Origin: Chanodichthys erythropterus
Lineage: Eukaryota; Chordata; Actinopteri; Cypriniformes; Xenocyprididae
Length of the DNA stretch: 64,000 bases
Direction of reading: 5' to 3'
Assembly (NCBI RefSeq): GCF_024489055.1
Contig: NC_090222.1
Span: 10,390,001-10,454,000, forward strand
In this document: piece after piece, positions 11,611 through 23,100 of the stretch
Layout: every line of letters starts with the position of its first letter
Position numbering within the stretch: position 1 is the first letter of the stretch
Position numbers and translations under genes: made by a program
Notes under the pieces: model-generated
Database searches by the model: none
Seen by the model: the letters and a program-made list of their open reading frames with translations, nothing else
What the model was told of the DNA's origin: nothing

Positions 11611-14600
11611 TGCTTTCTGCAACAGACTGAAGTCACCTCGTATATAACATGCAGTTGCTTTCTGCTAGCCGTCTGCTAGCCGCCTCACGTCACAGAAATC
11701 AAATAATTCACAGCACATATATTATCACATAGAGACTGTGTCTGTATCTCGAACTAGTAAATACAAAAAACTTCCGAAACCTTTTAAGGGTAAAAATTTA
11801 ATTGATGTTCAAAAAATGAAAATCACAGATAAATCAGATAAACAAATGATAAAGCTTGGGTTACTGAATATTAGATCTATTTCTTCAAAAGCACTTATTA
11901 TAAATGAAATTATCACAGACAATAAACTAGACCTGCTGTGTTTGACAGAAACCTGGCTAAAACCAGACGATTACATTACTTTAAATGAATCTAGTCCTCA
12001 AGGTTATGATTATCGACACAATCCTCGACAGAAAGGCAAAGGGGGAGGTGTTGCTGTAATTTATAGTAATATATTCAGAATCACTCAAAAGAATTTCAAA
12101 TATAATTCCTTTGAAGTGATGGTGCTTTATGTAACATTATGTAAGTTGACATTTGTGCTGGCTACTGTATACAGGCCACCAGGGCACCATACTGACTTTA
12201 TCAAAGAATTTGCTGATTTTCTATCAGAGTTAGTACTGGCTGCGGATAAAGTCCTTGTTGTTGGTGATTTTAATATCCATGTAGATAATAATAAAGACAC
12301 ATTTGGATTGGCATTTGCAGACATTTTAAACTCTATTGGAGTTAGACAACACGTGTCAGGACCCACTCATTGTCGTAATCATACCCTAGATCTAATACTG
12401 TCGCATGGAATTGATATTGATGCTGTTGAAATTCTACAGCAGAGCGATGATATATCAGACATTATCTAGTTTCGTGTATAATACAATTAGCCAAGGCTGC
12501 AAAACCACCACCCAGCCATAAATATTGTAGAACCATCACGTCTACCACTAAAGATTGCTTTATAAATAATCTCCCAGAGCAGTTTCATCGCCATAGTATA
12601 CCTGACAACTTAGAAGAACTCGATGCTGCAACAGAAACTATTGGCTCTCTCTTTTCCAGCACATTAGATGCAGTCGCTCCTTTACGTCTAAAGAAGATTA
12701 AGGAAACTAATCCAACGCCGTGGTATGAAAACAAAACTAGAAGTTTTTCGCCTTTCGTGGAAAGAAAAAATGATTGAGTACAGAACGGCTATAAGAAATG
12801 CTAGATCTACTTATTTTTCAAATCTCTTAATAGAAAACAAACATAATCCTAGGTATTTATTTGACACAGTGGCTAAATTAACTAGAAACAGAGATTCAAC
12901 TGCTGACGTTTCCATAGAGCACAGCAGTAATGACTTTATGAACTTATTTACTTGCAAGATTGATAATATTAGAGAGAAAATTAAAAACATGCAACCGTCT
13001 ACAGTTTCGCTTCAGACAGTGCACTGTAGTGTCCCTGAGGTAAAACTAGAATCATTTGCCACTATAGGAGAAGAAGAATTATCTAAACTTATAAAATCAT
13101 CAAAATCAACAACATGTATGTTAGACCCAATGCTGACTAAACTACTGAAAGAAATGCTTCCAGAGGTCGTAGGTCCACTTCTTGATATAATTAATTCATC
13201 TTTAACACTAGGATACGTGCCAAAAACCTTTAAGCAGGCTATTATTAAACCTCTTATTAAAAAACCTCAACTAGATCCGAGAGATTTAGTAAATTACAGG
13301 CCAATCTCGAATCTACCTTTTCTGTCAAAGATACTAGAAAAGGCAGTTTCAACACAACTGTGTTCCTTTTTAGAAAGAAATGGAATCTGTGAGGATTTCC
13401 AGTCAGGATTTAGACCATACCATAGTACTGAGACTGCTCTCGTTAGAGTTACAAACGATCTACTCTTATCATCCGATCGTGGCTGTGTTTCTCTATTAGT
13501 GTTATTAGATCTCAGTGCTGCTTTTGACACTATCAGTCATAACATTCTTTTAAAAAGACTTGAAAACTATATTGGCATTAGTGGAATTGCTTTGGCATGG
13601 TTCAAATCGTACTTATCTGACCGTTATCAGTCTGTAGTAGTTAATGAAGAGATGTCGTATCGATCACAGGTTAAATATGGAGTACCACAAGGCTCAGTAC
13701 TAGGACCGTTGCTTTTCACTCTGTACATGCTGCCCTTAGGAGAGATAATTAGGAAGCATGGTGTTAGTTTTCACTGCTACGCTGACGATACTCAGCTCTA
13801 TATTTCCTCGCGCCCTGACGAACCTACAAATTCACAAAACTAACAGAATGCATAGCTGACATTAAAAACTGGATGACAAGAAATTTCTTATTATTAAATT
13901 CAGAAAAAACTGATATCCTAATCTTTGGACCAAAAACTTCCTCACGAAAAAACCTTGAATACTCTCTAACACTTGACGGGTGCTCCATTAAATCTTCGTC
14001 CTCAGTTAGGAACCTGGGTGTGCTCTTTGATACCAATCTTTCATTTGAAAGTCATGTTTCTAGTATCTGTAAAACCGCCTTCTTCCATCTAAAAAATATA
14101 TCTAAATTACGACATATGCTCTCAATGACAAATGCGGAACAGCTGGTTCATGCATTCATGACCTCAAGACTAGATTATTGTAACGCTCTACTGGGTGGTT
14201 GTTCTGCTCGGCTTTTAAACAAACTACAGTTGGTCCAAAATGCGGCAGCTAGAGTTCTTACTAGAACCAGAAAGTATAACCATATTAGCCCAGTTCTGTC
14301 AACATTACATTGGCTCCCTATTAAACATTGTATAGATTTTAAAATCTTGCTACTTACTTATAAAGCTCTAAATGGTTTAGCTCCCCAGTACCTAAGTGAG
14401 CTCTTAATGCATTATAGTCCTTCACGTTTATTGCGATCTCAGAATTCAGGCCAGTTGATAATACCCAGAATATCAAAATCAACTGAAGGCGGCAGATCCT
14501 TTTCCTATTTAGCACCTAAACTCTGGAACAATCTTCCTAGCATTGTTCGGGAAGCAGACACACTCTGTCAGTTTAAATCTAGACTAAAAACACATCTCTT

Positions 14601-15290
14601 TGCTCTTGCATACACATAACACATTATCAATACATTAACATTTTTCAAATCCGTTAAAGGATTGTTACACTGCAATAATTAGGTCGGCCAGAACCGAGAA
14701 CATTTCCTATAACACTAGATATACCTGTACATCAGAATAAGAATGGCATCTACGCTGTCTCTCTGCTTATCCTGAGGTTTGCCGGGTGCTGGATCCAGGC
14801 TGTATCCAGATCAGATGGAGAACCCGTGTCTGGACCTGACTACAACGTAGCCCAGGAGACAATGGGCCTACAGACCCAGTTCTGGCTGCATCTATAATTC
14901 AGATTTTTAATCCCCTTATCCGCTTACATATATTTATATATAATCTATTTTTAATCTCTATAATAAAAATGTATAATTCAGATTTTGATCTCCATATCCA
15001 TTTACATATATTATATATATCTTCCAAGGGGTTTTTTCCCTCCTAGGACTTTTTTCCCAGTGCTAGCACGCTGGGTTTTTCTCCTAGTGGGTTTTTTCCA
15101 CCCCTGGGAGTCAGCCGACATTGGCTTAATGTAGCACCATCTTGTATATGTTACATATTACCACGCTTGGTTGTACAGCTTATTTTTAACCACTTCCCTT
15201 TTTCTGTGCTTCTAATATGTAAAGCTGCTTTGAACAATTACCAATTGTAAAAGCGCTATATAAATAAATTTGACTTGACTTGCTTTCAGC
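11610..15290 (+). mobile_element. L2-clade non-LTR retrotransposon, nearly full ORF2 region
   Basis: It contains an endonuclease–reverse transcriptase frame (see the pseudogene entry) followed by a 3' UTR with characteristic GTAAAGCTGCTTTGAACAAT and AAGCGCTATATAAATAAA, ending in TTGACTTGACTTG repeats near 15290. The 3' repeat tail and the protein type match the fish L2 group. The 5' end is not defined by a duplication, and 11610 is an estimate from where intergenic sequence character changes. Confidence 0.8.
11738..14619 (+). pseudogene. L2-type endonuclease/reverse transcriptase, three frameshifts
   Basis: Segment 1 (11738–12469) is an APE-type endonuclease: LNIRSISSKALIINEIITD, LDLLCLTETWL, GGGVAVIY, TVYRPPG, VVGDFNIHVD, THCRNHTLDLILS. 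A one-base loss near 12460 shifts the frame; sequence continues through 12720, and a second shift near 12745 leads into segment 2 (to 13843). Segment 2 is the reverse transcriptase: NYRPISNLPFLSKILEKAV, LDLSAAFDTISH, YGVPQGSVLGPLLF and the catalytic YADDTQLY at about 13777–13800. A third shift near 13835 leads to the C-terminal part (13873–14619; MTRNFLLLNSEKTDIL, SRLDYCNALLGG, LHWLPIKHCIDFKI). Only small indels separate it from an open frame, so the copy is fairly young, but it is dead as it stands. Confidence 0.9.
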
Positions 15291-15849
15291 TAATAAAGGA
15301 AAAATACAGCAGTTTTCTGGTGTTATCATTGGTTTGGGCAGTCTTCAGCACTTAAACCCGGTAACATAGTACACCTTGGTGAGCTCAGATGCACTGTTTG
15401 AACAAGCAAAGAGAAGATACCTTCCAGGACAAGGCTGAGAATGTGGACCCTAAGGAACAAAACATTCATTTTTATAGTGTGTACTTAACTACTGGCAAAT
15501 CAGCCCTGTTGTCCAATAGTATCTGTTGTCGGCACCGCCTGCAAATAACTGGATATGAGGTACTGTCTAAAGACTTGTCTAGAGGGAACTTCCAAAGACG
15601 GTTCAGATGTCATGTAACAGAGATACACTTTAATGTCATTAATATATTAAAAATTTTAATATACAGTATATTAATGTATACAGTTTGTGTGTTCATTGAG
15701 CATTACTGATTATTATTGTAAAGCTAATGTCAGTAAGTTAGTTTTTATTTGTTATTTATTGTGTGCAACATCTTAGTATAATAATAGTATTATCTGCTAA
15801 TACCATAACATTAAATCTGATTGGTTTGCATTGGTGACGTCATATGCAA

Positions 15850-15925
15850 ATTATATGCGGACCGTGAGACCTGCACTTGGACCATTGTGCGGACCACTGG
15901 GAAAAAAGTTTGAGAACCACTGATG
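15850..15925. repeat. hAT-like MITE end fragment
   Basis: It ends in TTTGAGAACCACTG, the same kind of terminus as other palindromic hAT-like MITEs here (compare TTTGAGACCACTG at 22387). The opposite end was not found, so it is likely truncated. The surrounding 15290–16540 has no gene that I recognise. Confidence 0.4.
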
Positions 15926-16551
15926 TATATATATTATGTGGTCATTGTAAATGAGTGCTCTTGAGGACAAATGGTGAAGTTGCATTTCTGTTTTTTTCCC
16001 CTCCCAAAACTGATTTTTAATATTAATATTAAAATACAATATAAAATAAAATAATAGTATACATTTTTCCCCCTCATTATACTCTTTGTTTGTTTTGTTT
16101 TTTTCTCATTGATGTTTACACCACGTTGTAGATTAATTCCGAGGTTGCTATGTCCGTGTATTATAAATACAGCGGCAGAAGAACATCTCTGACGTCGGCC
16201 TTTTTTTTAAAATTCGTTCTTAAACATGGGTAGCTCCGATATTTGGGATTGTTAGCGCACGTTGATGCTAAGAGCATTATATGCATGCCTGTCAATCAAC
16301 ATTAGAGCGCCACTCTCAGGCTGAATAACGCAAGGATGTTAGACCTCTTCAAAGGTGTGTCTGCATGTGCTCAGCGATTAGAATATAACGCTTTCAAAAT
16401 GTTTGTCATTAACTAAAGCTAAGACCCGGAATCTGCCCTACCTAAAGTTACGGGCAGGATCCGCTACTGATGCTTGGCTTCTCCTTGTTTGTTGTTTGTT
16501 TGGCGAGATCTGGCAACACTAGTTTCACAGCCGTCAAAAGCTATTTGGACC

Positions 16552-16809
16552 CAGGGTTGCCAGGTTTTAACAACAAAACCCTCCCAATTGCTACTCAAAT
16601 CTAGCCCAAAACTAGCCCAGTCGTGTTTCAGGGGGGTCCCATGGCAAAAATCGCGTTTTTGGCGGGGTTTCTCTATTAAAATTAGAATCCCAGGGGCTAA
16701 ATATCATGTTATTTGGGGTCGCTTCAGCCCGCGGACATGAAAAACATCCCGCAGCAACAGTGTAAAAGTAGCTCAATTCCGCGGGAAAACCGCGGACTTG
16801 GCAACACTG
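16552..16809. mobile_element. 258-bp hAT-type MITE
   Basis: Terminal inverted repeats CAGGGTTGCCAGGT (left) and the inverse of CTTGGCAACACTG (right) are bracketed by 8-mers TTTGGACC (16544–16551) and TTTGCACC (16810–16817), which agree at 7 of 8 positions. The 8-bp duplication and CAG ends fit hAT. The open frames across it on both strands are products of the element, not a gene. Confidence 0.65.
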
Positions 16810-17136
16810 TTTGCACCCCATATTATGCCTAAATTCAACTCCATTATTATACTCCAAGTATATTAACGTATATCCCATTCATTTCACATTGTAAATTACA
16901 TGTTATTTTATAAAGTGATGAACTTTGTATGAAATATCAACGTACAATAATTTAATTTTTTTTATGAAACCATGCCACTTTTTATTCAGGCGTCTACAGC
17001 GGGCAACTGGGGCCCTTGTGGGGTCCTCAGTCAACGTGCTGTGGAACGTTTGTATGCGCAATGAACTGATGGGCTTGTTTTGGTTGCACGTTTTTATATA
17101 TTTGGAGGGACGTGTACAATTCCGCTGATATTATTG

Positions 17137-20100
17137 ATGATGATGCCGGGGGAGAACCAGGCCAAAGCCGGAGGAATCGCCTCTGAAGCAACTTCTGGCA
17201 CTTGTCAAAACTGTACTGTTTTAAATCAGGTGAGAAGTTTATTCCTCAAACTAACATTCTGTCAAGTAGTTATTTGTTTGCTTAATTGTTTACCCCAGTA
17301 ATGATGGTCATGCCATGAGAATTAATAACTAATAATTAACCACATGAAGGTTGAGTGGATCAATACGTTATATATGTTGTTATATTACATCTGTCTTAGT
17401 CACTGTTGATTTTAATATACAGTCACATCGTATGAATGTGATTTCCAGTTAGTGGCACGCAATTGATTACTTGCTATTAACTTTTTAATTTGGTATTTAA
17501 TGCTGGTACCAGTGTCGTGCTTTATTTTTTTGATGAATTGCCTTATTCGTGGTTCTGGCTGGTCATTACAAGTAAAGATGATGCTATATCTACATTTTCC
17601 AGAGCTTAGATGAATATGTGGCTGCTTTGTTAACTCTCAAGCAGAAGATCGTCGACACAGAGTGAGTGCATTATTTATTACTATTGTTTTTAATTATATT
17701 CAATTATATTGCATCATTCAAGATGTTTACCTTACAGCTAAATTTGCATGGCATCATTTCAGTACTTGCAAGGCAGCAAAAGAATTGTATGATAGTATGA
17801 ATATTCTGACTTTGGTTTTTCTGCAGCATCAGTGCTGCTCTGTTGTCATGACACTCAGCATATTGTTTTCTGCCTATTAAAAATAGAAAATGTTCAATTT
17901 AGTATGCAAATAGATGCGAAACCCAGTTACTGAATTACTATGCCAATATTGCAGTGACATTTGAACATTGATCATTCAGTGGCAGAGCCATCATGTGGTT
18001 CATGTAACTCTCAATAGTTCTGTTCAATGCAAGATTCCCAAATTTTAACCCTTAAATGCATACCTCGGGTCTTTAGTGACCCAGGACGTCATTCACTACC
18101 CTCCTCCTCGTTCATTTTTTTAAAGTTAGGCATCAACCTTCTTGGTATTCTTCAATCAATTCATTATAAAGAATATAACAAGAAAAAAATCATAAAATTA
18201 TAAAAGAATGCCTATTTTTGTATTCATTTTTGTAAAAATTGTATAGGGTCGCAAACGACCCGAGGTGTGTATGAGTGTACATATATTTTTTTCTGCACGA
18301 CAATAATTGCATCTTAGATGACAGAATAAGTGCAATTCACCTTTATTCCACAAGGTGGCAATGTCTGATACACAATGCTGAAGTGACGACTCATTTAGAC
18401 AGAAAACGAAATAATAAGAAAAACATAAAAAGGCTCAGCGTCACTGGATGGATCTGGTGAAGCTGTTAGCGAACGAAATATTGATTTTGAAGATGTTGAA
18501 AATTATATAGTTCTGAGAATGTTTAAGATCGCGAATGGGCTCATATTCCCCTGTATACCTGTGTCCCCTGAACACAATGTAGAAAACTGCGGTCTCTAGT
18601 CGCCACAAGCTCCAAAAACAGCAACAAAAACAAACTTGTGCAGTCTGGACCACGAAACATAATAAACAGTGCTCCAGCCAATAACCGACAAGAATGATTT
18701 GGGGGTGGAGTTTTGGGGATAGTGCACGTGCACATGAAGGGGGGTGTGTAGAAGAGAAGCATAAAGAGGGAAGTTCGAATTATGTGATCTTGATATGGCT
18801 GACACACGACCAAAGAGACGACGTTCTAATGAACACGTGGAAAATAAAAGAGAAAAAAGGAGAAGGAACGCGGAAAGTCCCGAATTTACATAGGAAAAGC
18901 CTTTGAAAGGTGGCGAGAACTCCGGCGGCAGAAGGGCTTCCAATCCGCGTTCATGACTGTTTCAGGAAGCACGGAGGGGAGGGGGAGGAAGAGGAGGATG
19001 AGGGAGGGTCTAGCTAGCCTCTGTTTTGTTTGACAACACTTCGAACGTCAACAGGAAGTTACTCCACCCAGGATCGCGTAGAGCACCTTTAATGTACAAA
19101 GAGTTTGAATTGAACATGTTTGTTAAATGTCCAAATTTAGTAATGGCAATTGAATTGCAAAAGTTATGTTAGGGTTAGGGGGTTTAAATGTTTAGAATGT
19201 TTAAAGAAATATATTTACATGACTTTTTTTGTAAGTAATGTAACTAATAATCAGGTTATTGCTTAATGGCAAACATGAACATGTTACTTGCTGACACTGT
19301 CAAATAAAACTATAACAGTATTGTCTTCTAGTAACTTTCACATTTTTATTTCAGCCGTCTCTTGGGTGAATACAAAGAGAAGTGTGATGATATCCTTTTT
19401 AAAGCTATATAGACAATAACATTGTTCTTGATTTTGGCGTGCTGTCTGTTGCTTTACTGATTCATTTTATTGTAGATTTGATTGTAGTTGTTGGGTACCT
19501 GTTTCATGCAACATCTCATGAGCAAGAGTACTGTTTGAATGTGAATATATTTGCCCAGTTCATTTTCCCCCTTATCCAACAAAATTGGTTACACAAAAAC
19601 ATAAAGTAAGTGTCAAACTTTTCAAGTTTACAAGCTTTTGTATTTGACTATATCAATGGCATATATCCTTTTCTGGTTCCTTAAAAATATTACTCTGGGT
19701 AATTTAATTATTCCGTTCAAGCTCCAATATGGGATTTCCATTTCCTATTCCATGAGTGCTAGTGAAACGTTCAAACCTGAAGTGAGAAAAAACACAGATA
19801 CTCCAACTCTAAAAAGAAACTATGCTTGACAATCGCACTCTGCTACCCACTCTGTATCACTCACATACACTGGTCAGGAGCAGTGAACACAAAACTTGAA
19901 AATTAACATTTTTCTGAATCAATTTTTGTTTTCCTTGACAAAAAGTCACAGCTTCAGAAATCACAGAGGTAAGACCTTATTTTCTTTTCACTACAATTGT
20001 GTGTAATAGATTTACTTTTAGGAGACCTTTATTTTAAGTAGCTTATCAAAGTGATTTACAGTACACATTTACAAGGCTGTTACCAGAACAGGTGACTGAG

Positions 20101-23100
20101 AATACGCCATGCATGTGCACTGATTCCTCAGTATATGGCATACCCCTAATGACTGCAAAGACATTTTATTTATGTTGCAACTAAAGTAATGCAAAGCTAA
20201 AATGCTGCTCTACAAGTACATATATGCTCAGTTGCTACAGAAAAGTTCCTTAATACAAGCACAGGTAATTTGCCATGCAGTATAACATTTAGTAATTTAG
20301 TAACATAGGAGTTTTATAATGTGCACAATAGCCTAATTTTCTACAAAATAAAGGTGGTTGTGATTTAAGTATGTTGACCAACTAAATGTGTATTTGAAGA
20401 ATGCCTTTGAAACATGGTGATGTGTTTTTCACAGAGAAAGCAGCAAACTGCACAGACAGCTGGATGAGGTGCTACTGAAGCTTGAGCCCTTGGAGAAACA
20501 AACAGTGGAGTATGAACAGATGAAGACAGAGCTGGAGAAAGTTAAGGTTTGTGTTCAACCACCCAAATGTCTTGCCTTCACTAGAGTTCATAATTCTAAT
20601 ATTTCAGTAATCACTACCAATTCTAGTGAAATTCCCTGATTCTCGTTGCCAAGTTCAATACAGGTTAAAAACTCCCCCCTTTATTTAAAAAGATAAATAT
20701 TAATATAAACTAGGGCTGTCAACATTAACGCATGCAATTATTTTTAAATCCTTAAAATAATTTAACGCAAATAATACATATGAATTACTGAAGCACGTGA
20801 AATTGCATCATTAACAGTTTGTCATGCAGTTAGATCTTAGAAGTTGGGAGTTTATCACACTGAGCATCTACAATACCTGTAACCCTGGTAGACGCAAATT
20901 TCTATTCTAAATCTTCAACCTGATTCCGCTTCTCTATTTGCGATCAGATCATTTTTAGCCCCTAAACTGTAAATTTCAGTCCAGTGATCCAGTAAGCCAG
21001 TTCATTCAAACAATTAGTAAAAAAAACTGTGCTAATCTAAAGAAAATCAGGCTGATTACAGCAGAGATGGTAGATGGAATAGAGACTTGAGTTGTGTTGT
21101 CAGTGAATTATTCATTCCAGTGTGTTTCGATTTAATACACGACCTCTGTCATATTCTGTCATTGTTTCTGAAGAGCGTGAGCGCTCACGCATCGCGCTGT
21201 GTGATATAGGCCTTCAGACTGAACGGAACATCAAAACATCCCAATGCTGTATGGCCAGATGATATGCAAACTACGTTTCTAGGCTGGATAAAGCAAACCA
21301 GCATCTCGCTAGTAAAGTTTTGATGGATGAGGATTGCAATCAAGGTAAAAATGATTACGCTGACGTACAGGAATCGTACAGTAAACGTGCGTGAGTCCAT
21401 CAAATTGATAAGCATATATTGTATGTGCTCTCTCGACGCACTGATTGCACATTGTATTTATGCACAGACACATTTCAGCACATTCACATTGTTTCCACAC
21501 ACAATCAGGATAATGTTTTTATTGGTGTATGTTGCTGTGTTTAGTATTTCTGAATGGAATCGTGTACTGTAGTAGGCATATGCAGTCAGGTCAAGGCAGT
21601 TATTTTTTGGCATCTCCATTTGGTTCTGTTTATTATTGAAACTTGACATGTCTAAAATATAAACAAGCTCAAAAAAGCTTTTTGCCGTTACACTGTACAC
21701 ATACTGTACGCTGAGTTCTGAAATTATTTTTTTTGTGCAATGTTTATTTTTTCATGGGTGCTTTGGTGTGTATAAATTTATGAATTAAATGGACTCATTT
21801 GTTTTGTTTTTGGTTGTTTGGTTTCCTTTTGGAGCCTCTAAGTCAGTGGTCTCAAACTTAATTCCTGGAGGGCCACAGCTCTGCACAGTTTAGCTCCAAA
21901 CAGCTCCAACTCACACCTGCTTGGAAGTTTCTAGTAATCTTGAAGATCTTGATTAGCTGTATCAGGTGTGTTTGATTAGGGTTGGACCAAAACTGTGCAG
22001 AGCTGTGGCCCTCCAGGAATTGAGTTTGAGACTAGGGCTGCACGATTAATCGCATGCTATTCTCATGCGCATTTCGTCAGTAAAGCCGGTTCCCTGATTA
22101 CCGCTAAATCGCCATCACCTGCTTTCAAATGAAGCGGCATTTAATAGACAGAGCCGTAGATCACTGAAAAGCCACGCAATATCGCGTTCATATCGCAGAT
22201 GAATCGCCTGCGATAATGAACGCGATATTGCGTGGCTTGTCTGTGAACTACGGCTCTGTCTATTAAAAGGCGCTCCGTTTAAAAGCAGGTGATGGCGATT
22301 TAGCGGTAATCAGGGAACCGGCTTTACTGACGAAATGCGCGTGAGAATAGCATGCGATTAATCGTGCAGCCCTATTTGAGACCACTGCTCTAAGTGTTTC
22401 CATGCATTTTTAGACGTGACCTTTCTTTAGTGAAGCACTGTGGAGAGCCGCTTCTGGGATGCTTCTGAAACGTGCCGTGACGTCTGGTGTAAACACAAGC
22501 ATTGAGTAGCGTGACTGCAGACGTGTGCAGTGTAAGTTAGGGGTTATATTTTGCTGAAACTTCATCGTCGTGAAGAGCGCAGTTCATGTGAACATGTGAA
22601 AGGCCACTATAGCTGCATCACCATTTCTCCAACTACGGGCTTGGCCACGGGTCAAATAGAAAATGCGCACTGCATTAATTGCACATTAATAAAATCAGTG
22701 CCGTTAAAATTAATTTGTTACAGCAACTCGGCTACGAAGTGGTAGGCCATGTAAAATCAGAGAGCGCGGTCAGCGCATGATGAAGTCACCAACTTTCTAC
22801 AGACCTCCAAAGTTTGTGTGGCCTTCAGATTAGCTCAAGAACAGTGGGTAGAGAGCTTCATGGAATTGGGTTTCCATGGCTGAGCTGCTGCATCCAAGCC
22901 TTACATCACCAAGTGCAATGCAAAGTGTCGGATGCAGTGGTGTAAAGCACGCCGCCATTGGACTCTGGAGCAGTGGAGACGTGTTCTCTGGAGTGACGAA
23001 TCATGCTTCTCTGTCTGGCAATTCAATGGATAAGCCTGGGTTTGGCTGTTGCCAGGAGAACGGTACTTGCCTGACTGCATTGTGCCAAGTGTATTGTTTG

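Noticed and set aside
16474..16878. Frames of 88 codons on both strands
   Set aside because: They cross the ends of the 258-bp hAT MITE at 16552–16809.
18541..18943. Three overlapping − strand frames of 70–115 codons in ice1 intron 2
   Set aside because: No recognisable motif; they overlap a DNA-transposon fragment read more sensibly on the + strand.
19390..19430. Continuing ice1 exon 3 past 19389, or using GTGTGA at 19382 as donor
   Set aside because: Read-through hits a stop (KAI then TAG); the GTGTGA choice loses the Cys-Asp residues and breaks the phase with exon 4. The AT–AC intron fits both ends.
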